Source: Hyaloraphidium curvatum
Lineage: Eukaryota > Monoblepharomycota > Hyaloraphidiomycetes > Hyaloraphidiales > Hyaloraphidiaceae
Reading direction: 5' to 3'
Assembly: GCA_025558095.1 (NCBI GenBank)
Contig: JAIVFI010000006.1
Location: 620,001 to 684,000, forward strand
DNA length: 64,000 nt
The notes under the pieces were generated by a model that did no database searches, was not told where the DNA came from, and saw only the letters and a list, made by a program, of their open reading frames with translations. Within the stretch, counting starts at the first letter, position 1. Each line of letters begins with the position of its first letter. The position numbers and the translations under genes are program-made. Below, piece after piece: positions 35,217 to 46,404 of the stretch.

Positions 35217-36077
35217 GTCTACTCCTCCTCCTCGGCCTCGTCGCCCTTCTCCGCGGCCTTCATCCGCTTCCGCTTGTTGCGACCGGGGCGGCCGCCGCCG
35301 AAGGGAGAGGTGAGGGCGAAGTCGATGTGTTTCTGCGACGAGGAGTATTGTCAGCAACCGTCCAATGAAACCCCAGAAAGCATTCGTGTCCGTGAGCGGC
35401 CAGACATAGGGCCACACCAGTGTCGAAGACGGCCGCGTAGCATTCCATCGCGGGACCATTTCCTTTTTCCCCCAGTCGACCCAAATACCATCGCACCGAA
35501 GCTCCCGCTACTCACTTGCGAGGTCAGGCGGACCACGAAGCTGGGGATGTTCACGATCTGCTTGCCGACCCGGATGTGCCTCTGCCGGATGAGCACGCGG
35601 GCGTGGTGCACCGACTTGGCCAGCCCAAGCTTGAAGACCTGGGTCTGCAGCCTCCGCTCCAGGAAATCCTCGATCTTGAGGCCGAGCACGTAATCGAGCT
35701 TGGCCTTACTCTCGTCGAGCACGCCGATGCGGATGAGCCGCCGGATGAGCGCGTTGCCCTCGAACAGCCGCTTGGGATCCTTCTCCTCGAGCGTGAGCAG
35801 CTCACGGGCGGCACGCCGGATGTTGGACAGCATGAACCCGATGCGCCAGATTTCGCGCTTGTTCTTCAGGCCGAACTCGCCGATGAGCTTGAGTTCCTGG
35901 TCGAGACGCTCGGCCTCGAAGGGCCGCCTGGGCACCTTCGACACCTTCGAGTCTGCAGCGGCCAAAAAAGACACACGAAAGACGACGTGGCAGGCAACGC
36001 GCAGGGTCGAGAGCAACGGGGTCAGCACACTGCGATGCGGCTCGCCAGGGGGGATACTCGCAGTTGGGCCGCGGCAT
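35217..36077 (-). CDS. RPS9: 40S ribosomal protein uS4 (RPS9)
   Basis: Small-subunit assembly protein near the mRNA entry site. The first exon, MPRPN plus one base, runs from ATG 36077. An intron with a GC donor (35953-36061) joins it to [20 protein letters not shown]. The main exon continues [60 protein letters not shown] and [21 protein letters not shown] further GT-AG intron leads to [20 protein letters not shown] and an acidic end (DEAEEE) with TAG at 35219-35217. The sequence matches uS4 throughout. Confidence 0.93.
35953..36061 (-). other. GC-AG intron in RPS9 (109 nt)
   Basis: Donor GCGAGT, acceptor CTGCAG. It gives [16 protein letters not shown], the normal uS4 start. The adjacent GT (in GAGTATCC) is out of phase. 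Confidence 0.65.
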
Positions 36078-36356
36078 TGTGGTTCAGGTCCGCTGTGGTC
36101 GCGAACGGGAACGCTCCGCAGGACACAGAGCACGCGGGGTCGGCGGTAGCCGAGGCCCGGTGGAATCCGCTAGGTCGCCGTAGACGCGGCGGCTCTAACG
36201 GTGCTCGCGTGGGACAGCGAGCGAGGCAGTGAGACGTTTGGCGCTTGGGGAGCTCGGACGGGCGAGGCTGTGAACCTCTGGGGTGCGAAAATGGATTGGT
36301 CCCATAATTGGAGCCCGTCGCCAGAGCCCACTAGTATCGCTCTCCACGCCGCCAGG

Positions 36357-37347
36357 ATGGTGCGACCGGCCACCCGCCCCTCCGGAGGGACTGGAACTGA
36401 TGTTTATTGCCCGTTGCCGCTGTGTGGGCTCTCCGGGAGCAGATTCAGTTCCTCCTCCTCGTGAACCGACAGGTGGGCCCGCTCCGTGCCCCGCTGGACC
36501 CCGCACCGACGCAGCCTCGCAGGGAAAGCCGCGGCTGGCGCGATGGTACACGACGCTGACGACCAAGGAGAAGAACCGCCTGATGAAGGACATCACGACC
36601 GTCGTCATCTCGCGGACCCCGAAGATGACCAACGTCATAGAGCACAAGGGTGCGTTGGTTTCCGGAGGCCGTGAGCACCTCGCGGAGTATTCTAACGCCA
36701 TCTATCCAGAGGCCAAGATCATCTACCGGAGGTGCGGGCGAGTTGGTGCGCGTCTCCCGGCGCTGTTGACGCTGGCGACAGATACGCGAGCCTCTTTTTC
36801 ATCTGCGGGGTGGACCAGGAGGAGAACGAGCTCATTGCTTTGGAGGTCATTCACCGATACGTGGAGGTGGGATGCTGCGACAATGGCTTTGTTCGCCGTC
36901 GCTCACGACCTCCCGCGAACATCGCCTTGCGCGGCAACGAACAGCTTCTGGACCGCTACTTTGTACGTCACTACTCTTCTTTCCTTCCTTTGCCTCTAAA
37001 GCTCCGTTGCGGCAGGGAAACGTGTGCGAGCTGGACATTATCTGTCAGTATCTCCGTGACCACCGGGCGTCAACAGCATCGCTGACATTCCCACAGACTC
37101 GTTCGACAAGGTGTCTTATGTGTTGGACGAGCTCATCGAGGCGGGAGAGGTGGTCGAAACGAGCAAGAAGGCGGCGTTGAAGGCCGTTTCGCAGCAAGAT
37201 GCCCTGGCAGATAGCCCGGTATGCGGCGGACAGCTTTCAGACACGAGATCGGTCTTCTGACGTTTCGCTCTCGCGCAGGACGAGGAGGCCGCCAAGGAGC
37301 AGCAGCCGGTTGCTGGGGGCGTGAGTCGGTTCACACATTACGGTTGA
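36357..37347 (+). CDS. AP1S1: AP-1 clathrin adaptor complex, sigma subunit
   Basis: Small chain of the trans-Golgi/endosome clathrin adaptor. The first coding exon is the ATG alone (36357-36359), followed by an 83-nt intron. The spliced product reads [120 protein letters not shown] and [27 protein letters not shown] and the SKK..LKAVS..DAL end point to AP-1 rather than AP-2 or AP-3. An extra exon adds a short tail ending SRFTHYG. Seven introns, all readable as GT-AG. Confidence 0.92.
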
Positions 37348-37630
37348 AGGACGGGCGAAAGTGGAGAGCAGTCGATACCCGATCTCTTTGTGCACATGGC
37401 ATGCCGAGTACTACGATTTCGTCTAGCATTGATTCGAATCGGCCTTGTCAACGGACGAAGTTGCGGGGGACGCCTTCACGTGCTTCGATCGGCCAACTCC
37501 CTTCTGTTGCGAAGTTCCGTCCTGTTCGCACGTGCGGCCGCCGGGGGTCGCTCGAGCATTTCATCCCGGCACGCCGTGCCTGCAGCCGCTTTATCGACAG
37601 CGTACCCCGTCGGGGGGGTGGCAGCGGCCG

Positions 37631-40461
37631 ATGGCAACGCAGAGCAAGCTCGCGGCGCCCAGCGCCCTGAGCGCCCTCTTGAAGCAGGCTTGGATTTTCT
37701 ACGTGCGCCGGCGCAGATATTTCAACGTCGCCTACACGTTGTTTTTTCTCGGGATCATGATCCAAGGGCTGCGTTCCAGCTTGGGGGCCGGAGGCGGGGG
37801 TTCCGGCGGCAAGTCCCGGCGGGGTGAGCATTCACGGGCCTTCGAGGCTAGCGCGGCATCCTGAGCTTCTTTGGCGCCTTCTCCCTAGGTCGAAAGGGCG
37901 AAACGACGACGCGGGCCGAAGTGGACCACGTCTTTTGGGAGCGCCTGCAACGTATCTTTGCCATTATCATTCCCGGCTACAGCTCCAAGGAGTTTCTTCT
38001 GCTCGCTGGCTTCTCCTTCTTCCTGGTCTTCCGAACCATGCTTTCTGTCTGGGTGGCGGAGCTTGACGGCTCCATTGTCTCTGCTCTCGTTCGGGGCAAC
38101 GGTGGGCCTTCGTGTCTCCCCGGCCGTTCACCGCGCGCTAACGCCAAGGCCTTCGCGCGACAGGCCGGGATTTCCTGTTCGGCATCGTCAAGTGGATGGG
38201 CATCGCTATTCCCGCGACCTACACCAATTCCATGCTCACCTACCTCCAGAGCAAGCTCGCCATCGCTTTCCGGTGCGGTTCTTCACTTCGGTGCCGAGCT
38301 CTCTATCTAATCCTTCGGATCACCCAGGACGAAACTCACGGATCACCTGCAGAAGCTGTACCTGCAGAAGATGGTCTTCTACAAGATCTCGAACCTGGAC
38401 GATCGTGTCAAGAACGCGGACCAGCTCATTACGCAGGACGTGAACCGTTTCTGCCAATCGCTGGCCGAGCTCTATTCGAACCTGGCGAAGCCGCTGCTGG
38501 ACACTGTGATCTACAACATCCAGCTGGCCCACAACGTGGGCGGCGAGGGTCTTTTCGGCGTCTCTGTCATCGTGCACCTCTCTGCCTACGCCCTTCGGCG
38601 ATTCACGCCGCCTTTCGGCAAGATGGTCGCAGAAGAACAGCGCCTCGAGGGAGAGTTCCGGTTCGCGCACAGCCGCCTCATCGAGAACGCCGAAGAGATT
38701 GCCCTGTATGACGGCAACCACATTGAGCGCGAGATCCTGCGGGGTCACTACTGGAAGCTCGTGCACCACGTGGAAAAGATCTACAAGATGCGGATATGGC
38801 ACGGCATGCTCGAGGACTTCATCATCAAGGTACCGTGTCTCTCCCAAAACGGAGTCTCGATCTAACCGCGGCTCCAAAGTACTTCTGGGGTGCCATGGGA
38901 CTGATCATCTGTGCTATGCCCGTCTTTGTCGGAGGTGGTGCGGAGGATTTGCGCATTCGGAAGATGGTGCAGGAGATGCGGGCGCGGGGCGAGGACGCTT
39001 CCAGCTTCCGCGTCGACCTGGGTGTCAGAACCGAAGCTTTCGTCACCAACCGGCGGCTTCTCCTCAGCAGTTCGGATGCGTTCGGCCGCATCATGTACTC
39101 GTACAAGGGTGGGCGCTTTTGGCGAGTCCTGGTGGTTGTGTTTGACACCTGGTTGCCCCATCAGAAATCACGGAGCTGGCTGGCTACACTGCGCGGGTGT
39201 ACGAGCTGCTGGATGCCCTGACGGATGTCAGCAATGGGCACTTTGTCAAGCAGCTCTCGCCGAACGCAGATCCCGAGCTTATGAAGGGCAAAGGCGTCAT
39301 GGACGACACGGCCGATGTCATCGAGTTCGACGACGTGCCTCTCGTCAGCCCCAACGGCGACTTGCTCGTGAAGGCTTTGGCCTTTAGGATGGAAGCCGGC
39401 ATGCATTTGGTATGGATTGCACGGCGCGGGGTACCGACAGCTCTTGCTAACGCTCTTGCCTTCCCAGCTGATTGTTGGGCCCAACGGTTCGGGCAAGTCC
39501 TCCTTGTTCCGCATCCTCGGCGGTCTTTGGCCCCTCTACGGTGGCAAAGTGCTGCGTCCTCCAAGCTCCGCCATCTTCTACATTCCCCAGCGGCCCTACC
39601 TTTCGAGTGGCACGTTGCGCGACCAGGTCATATACCCACACACCGTGGCCGAGATGCAGGAGCGCAACGTTACGGACGCGGATCTCCTGGCCATCATGAA
39701 GGTCCTCGGCGTTGACAACATCGTCGAGCGGGAGGGTGGTTGGGATGCGGAGAAAGACTGGAGCACGCAGCTCGCCGGCGGCGACAAGCAGCGCATCGCC
39801 GCCGCTCGCCTCTTCTACCACCGGCCTCGGTTTGCCATCCTCGACGAGTGCACGTCCGCCGTTTCGCTCGAGATCGAGCGAATCATCTACACGCATGCGA
39901 CCGAGCTCGGGATTTCCCTCCTTACTGTCTCGCACCGGCCGTCGCTGTGGAAGTACCATAACGTGGGTGACTTGGAACCTTCTGAAGGAGCTATGCTGAT
40001 TCCGAGCCGCATGCAGTGGATCCTGCAGTACGACGGCCAGGGTGGCTACGTCTTCACCGAGCTCGACCCCGAGAAGCGGCTCAAGCTCCAGGAGGAGAAA
40101 AATAGCATTGAGATGAAGCTGTCGGAGGTGCCGAAGCTGCAGAAGCGTCTCGCGGAGCTGAAGCAGCAGTTTGAGGAACAGAAGCAGGTCAAAATCCGGA
40201 GAGATAGCGAGCGCGAAGAGCTGCGCCTCCGGTAAGCCGAATTGCCCTGGGTGCCGGACACAGGGCTAACCCGCAGCTTTTCCCAGCGGAGTGCCCCTAT
40301 CCTCGCTGAACTTGAGCAAGCTCCCGAACGAGTTTTTGAATCTGAAGAAAGTCAAGTCGGAGACCGCCTTGAAGCACATGCAACCCAGCGTCTTGGAGGA
40401 CTTGCGGAAGCAGACATCATCGCCGAAAGTAGACGAGGCCGAGATGAACGGTACACACTAG
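37631..40461 (+). CDS. PXA1: Peroxisomal ABCD-type half transporter (acyl-CoA import)
   Basis: Half-size ABC transporter of the ALD/PXA family, importing very-long-chain acyl-CoA into peroxisomes. The N-terminus has [20 protein letters not shown]. The membrane domain has [80 protein letters not shown], and the family's EEIALYDG loop in [19 protein letters not shown]. The nucleotide-binding domain has [20 protein letters not shown] (Walker A), [20 protein letters not shown] (signature, usually LSGGEKQR) and [16 protein letters not shown] (Walker B), then [15 protein letters not shown]. The C-terminus carries a coiled coil. About nine introns. The stop is 34 nt from the convergent PPX1 stop. 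Confidence 0.9.
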
Positions 40462-40495
40462 ACGAATGTATTCACGTAGAATTTGATCTCTGTCT

Positions 40496-41923
40496 TCACG
40501 ACTCTGCATCCGACGCCGGTCCCGCGACCTTCAGAATGACCTGCTGCAATGCGGGGACCATCTTCTTGCGCGACGCCTCAGCATTCCGCTGTGTGTAGCA
40601 ACGAACGATCCACTTTTTGGAGCGGCCGTCGACAAACTCGCTTTCGGGCCCGAGTCCAGGAATGGCGAGCGGCTCCAGATCCATATCCGCGTGCTTCTCC
40701 AACTCCTCAAAAACGGCCTTCCAGCTCTCGGAGCTGAGCACGCGAACCGCGGAAGCATCTTCGCCCATGCGCATCAGCGTGCTCTCCACGGCACGGTCCG
40801 CCTCGATCGCAACCGATTCGCGGCAAACCATCACGATCTGCCGTTCGTATAAGCTGCCTTTGCCCTTTCGCAGCAGCAGTTGGACCATGTTGAGCCCCAT
40901 CCTGTTGGCAAACTGCACGATGGCCGTCCCGATGGCGCGGGCAGACGCTTCGTAGCCCTCCGGGCCGGTGTCCCGCGCAATCCACCCGTCTTCCCCATCA
41001 AGCGACCAGCTGATGGTGGAGATGCCGATGCGAAGTCCCTCCACGTCGATCTCCTTGCAGTCCCTCCGCAGCAGCTCGTCCGACTTGAGCTGACGCAGAA
41101 GCTTCTTTGCGGCCGAGAGCTCGTCCGTCAAGGCTCTGAAGTACTCCTTCCGCGCCTCCTTGCCACCCTCCCTGCCAAGCTGCGAATAAAGGAATTTTGC
41201 ACACGCCTTATCGATATCCGTCGTCACGGAGCCTGACAAGCTGCTGGAATCCACGAGGATCGCCTCCAAGAGAAGCAACGCCAGTTCGCGGGGCATGTGG
41301 GCAGCAAACAGGTCCGGGTGGCCCATCCAAAGCCTGGCAGCCAACGTACAGCAGGACGCCACGCCATCAATGACCCTCTCGCCAGCACCCAGATAGAGGC
41401 GCTCGTCCTCATGGTGGTCCAGCACGCCATCCACGAGATCCGCCAACGATGCCTGGTGCGGAGCAAGCTTGTTGTGGTCCGTCAGGATGACGCGCAAATC
41501 GTTGTGCTCCTCGAGACTGAGGAAGTCCACTTCGTCCCGGAAAGGAACCCGAGCAAACAGGTCCGAGGCTTGCACCGCTTCGGCCGCTTCCTCTTTGAAC
41601 GCGATCTCGAAGGCACGAATGACCTCGGGCCGCAATCGGAGATCCGCCCTCGGGATGTTGATCATCGGTACGAAAGCACGCTTCGGTTTTGAATCATTCG
41701 CGAGGCCCGCGACGTGCTTGAAGTAGGCGACGGCAATCGAAGAGGCCATCGAATCCAAATCGGACGCCTCATTGCCGGTCACAATTGTGACAGGCATCCC
41801 CCGTGAATGCAGAGCGTGCTTGAGTCCCGCCAGATAGTCCGCGAAGTGCGCGAGTTGGCTATCGTTCAGCGGGGATCGTTCGCCGAGTCCGAGAGATTCG
41901 GAGCGCCGCATGCTGGGCCACAT
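40496..41923 (-). CDS. PPX1: DHH/DHHA2 exopolyphosphatase (PPX1/prune)
   Basis: Manganese-dependent phosphoesterase that removes phosphate from polyphosphate ends. A single uninterrupted frame of 475 codons from ATG 41923, which is unusual here. It has all the DHH motifs: VTGNEASDLDSMASSIAVAY (motif I), ILTDHNKLA (II), DGVLDHHEDERLY (DHH, III) and AILVDSSSLSGSVTTDIDKA (IV). The DHHA2 domain follows (GLRIGISTISWSL). The C-terminus ends LKVAGPASDAES. The frame stays open upstream of the ATG for about 58 codons, so an upstream non-ATG or spliced start cannot be excluded. Confidence 0.9.
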   Translation of the reverse strand: MWPSMRRSESLGLGERSPLNDSQLAHFADYLAGLKHALHSRGMPVTIVTGNEASDLDSMASSIAVAYFKHVAGLANDSKPKRAFVPMINIPRADLRLRPEVIRAFEIAFKEEAAEAVQASDLFARVPFRDEVDFLSLEEHNDLRVILTDHNKLAPHQASLADLVDGVLDHHEDERLYLGAGERVIDGVASCCTLAARLWMGHPDLFAAHMPRELALLLLEAILVDSSSLSGSVTTDIDKACAKFLYSQLGREGGKEARKEYFRALTDELSAAKKLLRQLKSDELLRRDCKEIDVEGLRIGISTISWSLDGEDGWIARDTGPEGYEASARAIGTAIVQFANRMGLNMVQLLLRKGKGSLYERQIVMVCRESVAIEADRAVESTLMRMGEDASAVRVLSSESWKAVFEELEKHADMDLEPLAIPGLGPESEFVDGRSKKWIVRCYTQRNAEASRKKMVPALQQVILKVAGPASDAES

Positions 41924-42142
41924 GGCTCGAAGGGCCGAAAGGGCACGCGCGTGGTGTTGCAGGCGCAGGAGAGCGGCCTTAGAAGCCAGCTTTGAACGGA
42001 GGGGCGGGGTTTTGGAGGATACAGAGCCGAGCCCCTGACCATGCAGGCCCCTGACTCTGCTTTTGCGGCAGTAAACGCAAGAACAAAACACAAACAACAG
42101 GTCGTTTACTCATCGTCGCTTTTCCCGGCACGGCTGCCTGCC

Positions 42143-43897
42143 ATGGCACCCGGGGCATCGCAGAACGGTGCTGCCACCGTCCGTGACGGCGATGCGGAGC
42201 GTCCTACCAAACGGGCAAAGACGTCGCCCGAGGAAGTCGACTCTTCCAAGACGTCACCGGACGGCGTCGACGCTACGTCGGGGCCCAACGGCATCGACTC
42301 TCCGGCGGAACCCATCGTGCGACCCTCGCTCTTGGATCGTGCCTCCGTCGCCGAGCTGAAGGCGTCCTACGAAGCCGCCGGGCCGTACCCGCACGTGGTC
42401 CTGCCCTCGCCCTTCGACCCGGCGCTGCTCGCTGAAGTCAAGCGCGAGTTCTCGGACAACGTCCATGCAACGTACAAGGAAACGGACCTGTTCAAGATGC
42501 TGCAGACCGGAGACCTGGCCAACATCGACGCCCTGGACCCCGAGGCGGCCGCGAAGCTGCCCACGGCGAGGAAGCTGCGGGACGCCCTCTACTCGAAGGA
42601 GTTCCGGGCCTTTGTGTCCGAGGTCACGGGCTGCGGCGGGCTGTCGGACAAGACGGACTGCGCCTGCAACATCCACGTCAAGGGCGGTCACCTCCTGTGC
42701 CACGACGACGTGATCGGGACCCGGGCCGTCTCGTACATCATCTACCTCGTCGACGAATCCTGGTCGGACGCCGATGGCGGCGCGCTCGAGCTTTACCCGC
42801 CGGCCGCCGACTCGCCGCACGAGCCCGCCGTCTCGCCCACCCTGACGGTGCTCCCAAAGTGGAACACCATGGCCATGTTCGCCGTGCAGCCCGGCCGCTC
42901 CTTCCACTCGATCCAGGAGGTCCGCGCGGGGGACAAGCCCCGGATGAGCATCCAGGGATGGTTCCACCGAGCCGAGCCGCCGGCGCACCCCGAGTGGGCG
43001 ACGAGGAACCAGCTCCAGGCGCGCGGGAACGAGGGCGACGAAGGGCTGGCGCCGTTCGGCGGCAGGCGGGCGGACGACCTCGAGGGCGACCTGGACGTGG
43101 AGGATCTCAAGTATCTGCAGCTGTTCGTCGACCGGACGTATTTGAAGGAGCGCAACTGCGTGCAGGTGGCGGAAAAGTTCGGGCAGGACGGGTCGGTGCA
43201 GCTGCGGAGCTTCCTCAACAAGGAGTGGGCCGGCAAGCTGGCCGAAGCCACCAGGCAGGCCGATGCCGATGCGGGCCTGGGCAACGGCAAGGCACCCGGC
43301 TACGAGGCCGGTGTCGGGGATGGGTGGCGCGCGATCGGCCCCGCGCACAAGCAGCGCTACCTCCGCTGGGGGGGCGGCAGCGGCCAACAGGCTGCAGACG
43401 GGGACACCCCGGCCGCATCGCAAGCCGGCGCCCTCCTCGGCCGCCTCCAGGCCGACCTCTTCTCCAGCGCCCCCTTTGCCCGCCTCCTCCTCAACCTCAC
43501 CGGCATCGCCCTCCGGTCGCAGCGCACCGAATCCCGGCGCTTCCGCCCCGGCCTGGACTACACCGTCGCCCATGGCGGCGTTCTCACCTCGGAACCGCGG
43601 CTAGACGCCGTGCTGTCCTTTGTCGACGACGCCTCCGAGGCATCGGCGGAGGCGTGGGAGTCGGGCGACGTTGGCGGGTTCGAGGCCTACGTCGCGTCGG
43701 ACGAATCGGGCGAGGCGGCCGAGTACCAGCGCGCGGACGACGACGGGGGCGTGCTCAACGTGACGGCGGCGGGCAACACGCTGAGCCTGGTGATGCGGGG
43801 CGAGGGGCTGATGCGGTTCGTTCGGTACGTGTCGGCGGCGGCGCCGTCGTCCAGGTGGGACCTGTCGGCGGTGTACGAGCCGGTGATCGAGGAGTAA
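42143..43897 (+). CDS. TPA1: Tpa1/OGFOD1 prolyl 3,4-dihydroxylase
   Basis: Fe(II)/2-oxoglutarate oxygenase that hydroxylates uS12 (Rps23) at the decoding centre and affects termination fidelity. Single exon, 584 residues. The N-terminal 60 residues are Ser/Asp-rich with a basic patch (PTKRAKTSPE) that could be a nuclear signal. The catalytic domain follows: GPYPHVVLPSPFDPALLAEV, GGHLLCHDDVIGTRAVSYII (His and Asp iron ligands), PGRSFHSIQEV (distal His) and KPRMSIQGWFH (2-oxoglutarate Arg). The C-terminal domain repeats the fold without clear iron ligands, as in the family. I chose ATG 42143 (CCATGG context); an upstream in-frame ATG at 42041 is possible. Confidence 0.92.
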   Translation: MAPGASQNGAATVRDGDAERPTKRAKTSPEEVDSSKTSPDGVDATSGPNGIDSPAEPIVRPSLLDRASVAELKASYEAAGPYPHVVLPSPFDPALLAEVKREFSDNVHATYKETDLFKMLQTGDLANIDALDPEAAAKLPTARKLRDALYSKEFRAFVSEVTGCGGLSDKTDCACNIHVKGGHLLCHDDVIGTRAVSYIIYLVDESWSDADGGALELYPPAADSPHEPAVSPTLTVLPKWNTMAMFAVQPGRSFHSIQEVRAGDKPRMSIQGWFHRAEPPAHPEWATRNQLQARGNEGDEGLAPFGGRRADDLEGDLDVEDLKYLQLFVDRTYLKERNCVQVAEKFGQDGSVQLRSFLNKEWAGKLAEATRQADADAGLGNGKAPGYEAGVGDGWRAIGPAHKQRYLRWGGGSGQQAADGDTPAASQAGALLGRLQADLFSSAPFARLLLNLTGIALRSQRTESRRFRPGLDYTVAHGGVLTSEPRLDAVLSFVDDASEASAEAWESGDVGGFEAYVASDESGEAAEYQRADDDGGVLNVTAAGNTLSLVMRGEGLMRFVRYVSAAAPSSRWDLSAVYEPVIEE

Positions 43898-44082
43898 AGG
43901 CATGCATCCCGGGGACTTCATTCGTATGACGTGTGCTCGCCATGCTCCCAGCTGGGCGTGGACTGCACAACTTGCGTCCCGTCCGCGAGTGCAGCGCACG
44001 CATCGCATCAAATTAGTTCCCTCTATGCAAATTACGGCAGCATAAACACTTCCCCTTCCCTCCCTCTTCCCGCACCCCCGGC

Positions 44083-45997
44083 CTAGATCTCGTCGAAAAT
44101 GTCCTTGTACATCCTCGACCGCTCCGGGTTCCTCGCCCCCGTCGCCGCCCCCGGTGTCCCGCTCCCGCGCGCGACGGAATCGGCCGCGATCGCCGCGTCC
44201 AGCCTCAGCTGCGCGATGGCGTCCGCCGCCGACGCCGACGGGAACGTGGCCGCCAGCGCCCGCTGCTGCGCGCTCAGCGGCGTCGGCGGGGCCGACTGCC
44301 GCAGCGTCGATGCGAGGTGCTGCTGCGCGGGCGTGGCCTGCGGGCGGGCGCCGATGAGCGCCGCGAGCTCGGCGTCGCCGAGGAGGGGGCGGGGGGTGCC
44401 GGCGGGGGTGATAGGTGCGACGGCGCGGGCGGCGGGGGAGGTGGGGGCCAGGGGGAGCACGTGCGGGGCGCGGATGGCGTGCGGGGAGGAGAGGACGGCG
44501 GAGAATGCGCGGGGTGGGGTGGAAGGGGGGGTGGCGAGCGGTGCGGGGGGTTCGGAGGAGTCGGGGGAGGGAGGGAGGGGGGAGGTGGGCGAGGGGAGGC
44601 CGACGGCGGCGGGCATGTACTGCTGCAGCTGGCGTTCGGCTTCCTGCTGCACCAGTGCGCGCTGGGCCTCCTTGGACAGGCCGCGCTCCAGCGAGGGGAA
44701 GGCCGGGGATGCGCCGCCGCCGGCGCCGAGGCTCTCGGTGCCGTCCGTCGACGACACGCGCGACCGGTTGGACCGGTTGCTCGCCGCGTCCGACCCCGTC
44801 CGCGCCGCATTGTCCACGCTCCCGGGCGCCTTGGGCACCGGGCTCGCCGGCGAGCGCGGCACGTTGCTGTGCCGCGGTTTGGGGACCACCGAGATGGGCC
44901 GGCCGTCGAGCATCCGCTGCACCTCCCACTCGCCCGTCTCGGCGCGCCGCTCGACCTCCTCCGCGGCCGTGAGCACCAGCGTGCCGGCCGAGTTGGAGGA
45001 CGAGACCGAGGGGGTGTCGCTGGCCATGGTGCCCTGGCGGTCCTTCTTCTCGTAGGCCGAGGGCGAGGGTGGCGCGTCGGCGGCCGCCAGCGCCGCGGCA
45101 ACGGCTGCCGAGTCGGCCGCCTTGGTCTCCGCCATGGTCATCATCGACACCTTGCTCATGGCCTGGCCCATGTTCTTGGACCGCGCCCGCGTCACGGTCT
45201 TTTCGATGGCGCCGGCCTCGTCGAGCGCGCGCTCTTTTGCGTTGTGCTTGCGCATCTTGAGCACGATGCACCCGATGAGCACCGTCAGGAAGACGACGGC
45301 GAGGGGGATGGAGACGGCCAGGGCCACGGTGACGTTGAGGCCCGTGTTTTGCGGCACCGTCGGGTCAACGTAGATGCCGATCTCGTTGGCCTCGGGGGGT
45401 GTGGAGGGGTTGGAGCCGTCGGCCCAGCCGACTGACCAAGTGCGTGGTCAGGAATCATGGACGGCGATACGGACGGGCAAACCCACCGGTACACATGTCG
45501 TAGGCATCCACCAGCGCCGCACGACACTTGTCGCCGCAGTAGTATGCGCGCGAGCAGGGCAGCGCGGTGCAGCGCACCTGCTGCAGGAAGCAGGTCGCGT
45601 TGTTGGCGACGGTTGCGTTGAAGAGCACGGGCGAGCCGACGGTGCCGCCGACGGTGTAGCAGGGCGAGTCGCCGGGCTGGCAGGCTAGATCGGTGGCATG
45701 TCAGCGGGTGCGTGCGTGGGGTGCGAAGTGGCAGGGACACCCACGCCGCGGGCACTCGAACCTGCCCTCCTGCAGCGCCCCCGATTGGTCCGGCGGGGAC
45801 GCCAGCAGGCAGCCCCACTGCTCGCCGCACCATCTGCAGCCGTAGATGTCCGCGTACGAGTCGCACGAGGCTGCGGCGGTGATGACGGAGCACGTCTCGG
45901 GGTGCAGCGCCGACGAGTTCTGCGCGGCGGCGGCGGGGAGGAGCGATGCCAGCGCGGCCAGCGCGAGAAAGCGCAGCGCGATGCGGCCGCCGCGCAT
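44083..45997 (-). CDS. Single-pass Cys-rich receptor-like membrane protein
   Basis: The ATG at 45997 opens a strong signal peptide (RIALRFLALAALASLLPAAA). It is followed by a Cys-rich module NSSALHPETCSVITAAAS with CDSYADIYGCRWCGEQWGCL, resembling a PSI (plexin-semaphorin-integrin) domain. Further spliced exons add NATVANNATCFLQQVRCTAL and PCSRAYYCGDKCRAALVDAY with N-glycosylation sequons. One membrane helix (VTVALAVSIPLAVVFLTVLI) precedes basic KMRKHNAKERALDEA. The cytoplasmic tail of about 380 residues is Ser/Pro/Ala-rich and disordered, with no catalytic domain, ending NPERSRMYKDIFDEI. It may be a surface sensor or adhesion protein. The family is not recognised beyond the PSI-like module. 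Confidence 0.7.
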
Positions 45998-46404
45998 CGT
46001 GCGGGCCGTGCGGAAGCCGCGGGGACGGGGAGGTGGGTGAGGAGGGCGCCCTCGGGAGCGCCGCCGCGCGGATCTCCTCGCGGCGCACTCGGCGGGTGCG
46101 GCGCCGCGGGATCCGGATCGGCGCTCGGCGGGCCCGCGCGGGTGCCGGCGGGATGCGCGCAAGGATGTGCCGCAGTGGAAATGATGTCCGAATGGGGCGG
46201 GACTTCTTCGCCCCAGCCCACTCAGCCCCCCCCCCGCATGCACTCATCGGTCACCTCCCGACGGACACAAAAACTGAGCGTTCTATTGCTCGGCCGCGCG
46301 CGGCATGAAGTTATTCGCATGGCTTCCTCCTAAATGACCCGTCCTCCACCAGTGTCGATCGCAAGAGTCCTTTGCAGTCCGGTCCCGCGGTCCTTTTCGG
46401 CGCC
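45998..46404. other. Intergenic stretch, 407 bp
   Basis: Lies between two minus-strand genes. It holds the promoter of the receptor-like gene and the 3' end of the glycine-rich RRM gene. A C-rich run is present near 46230. No gene seen. Confidence 0.5.
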
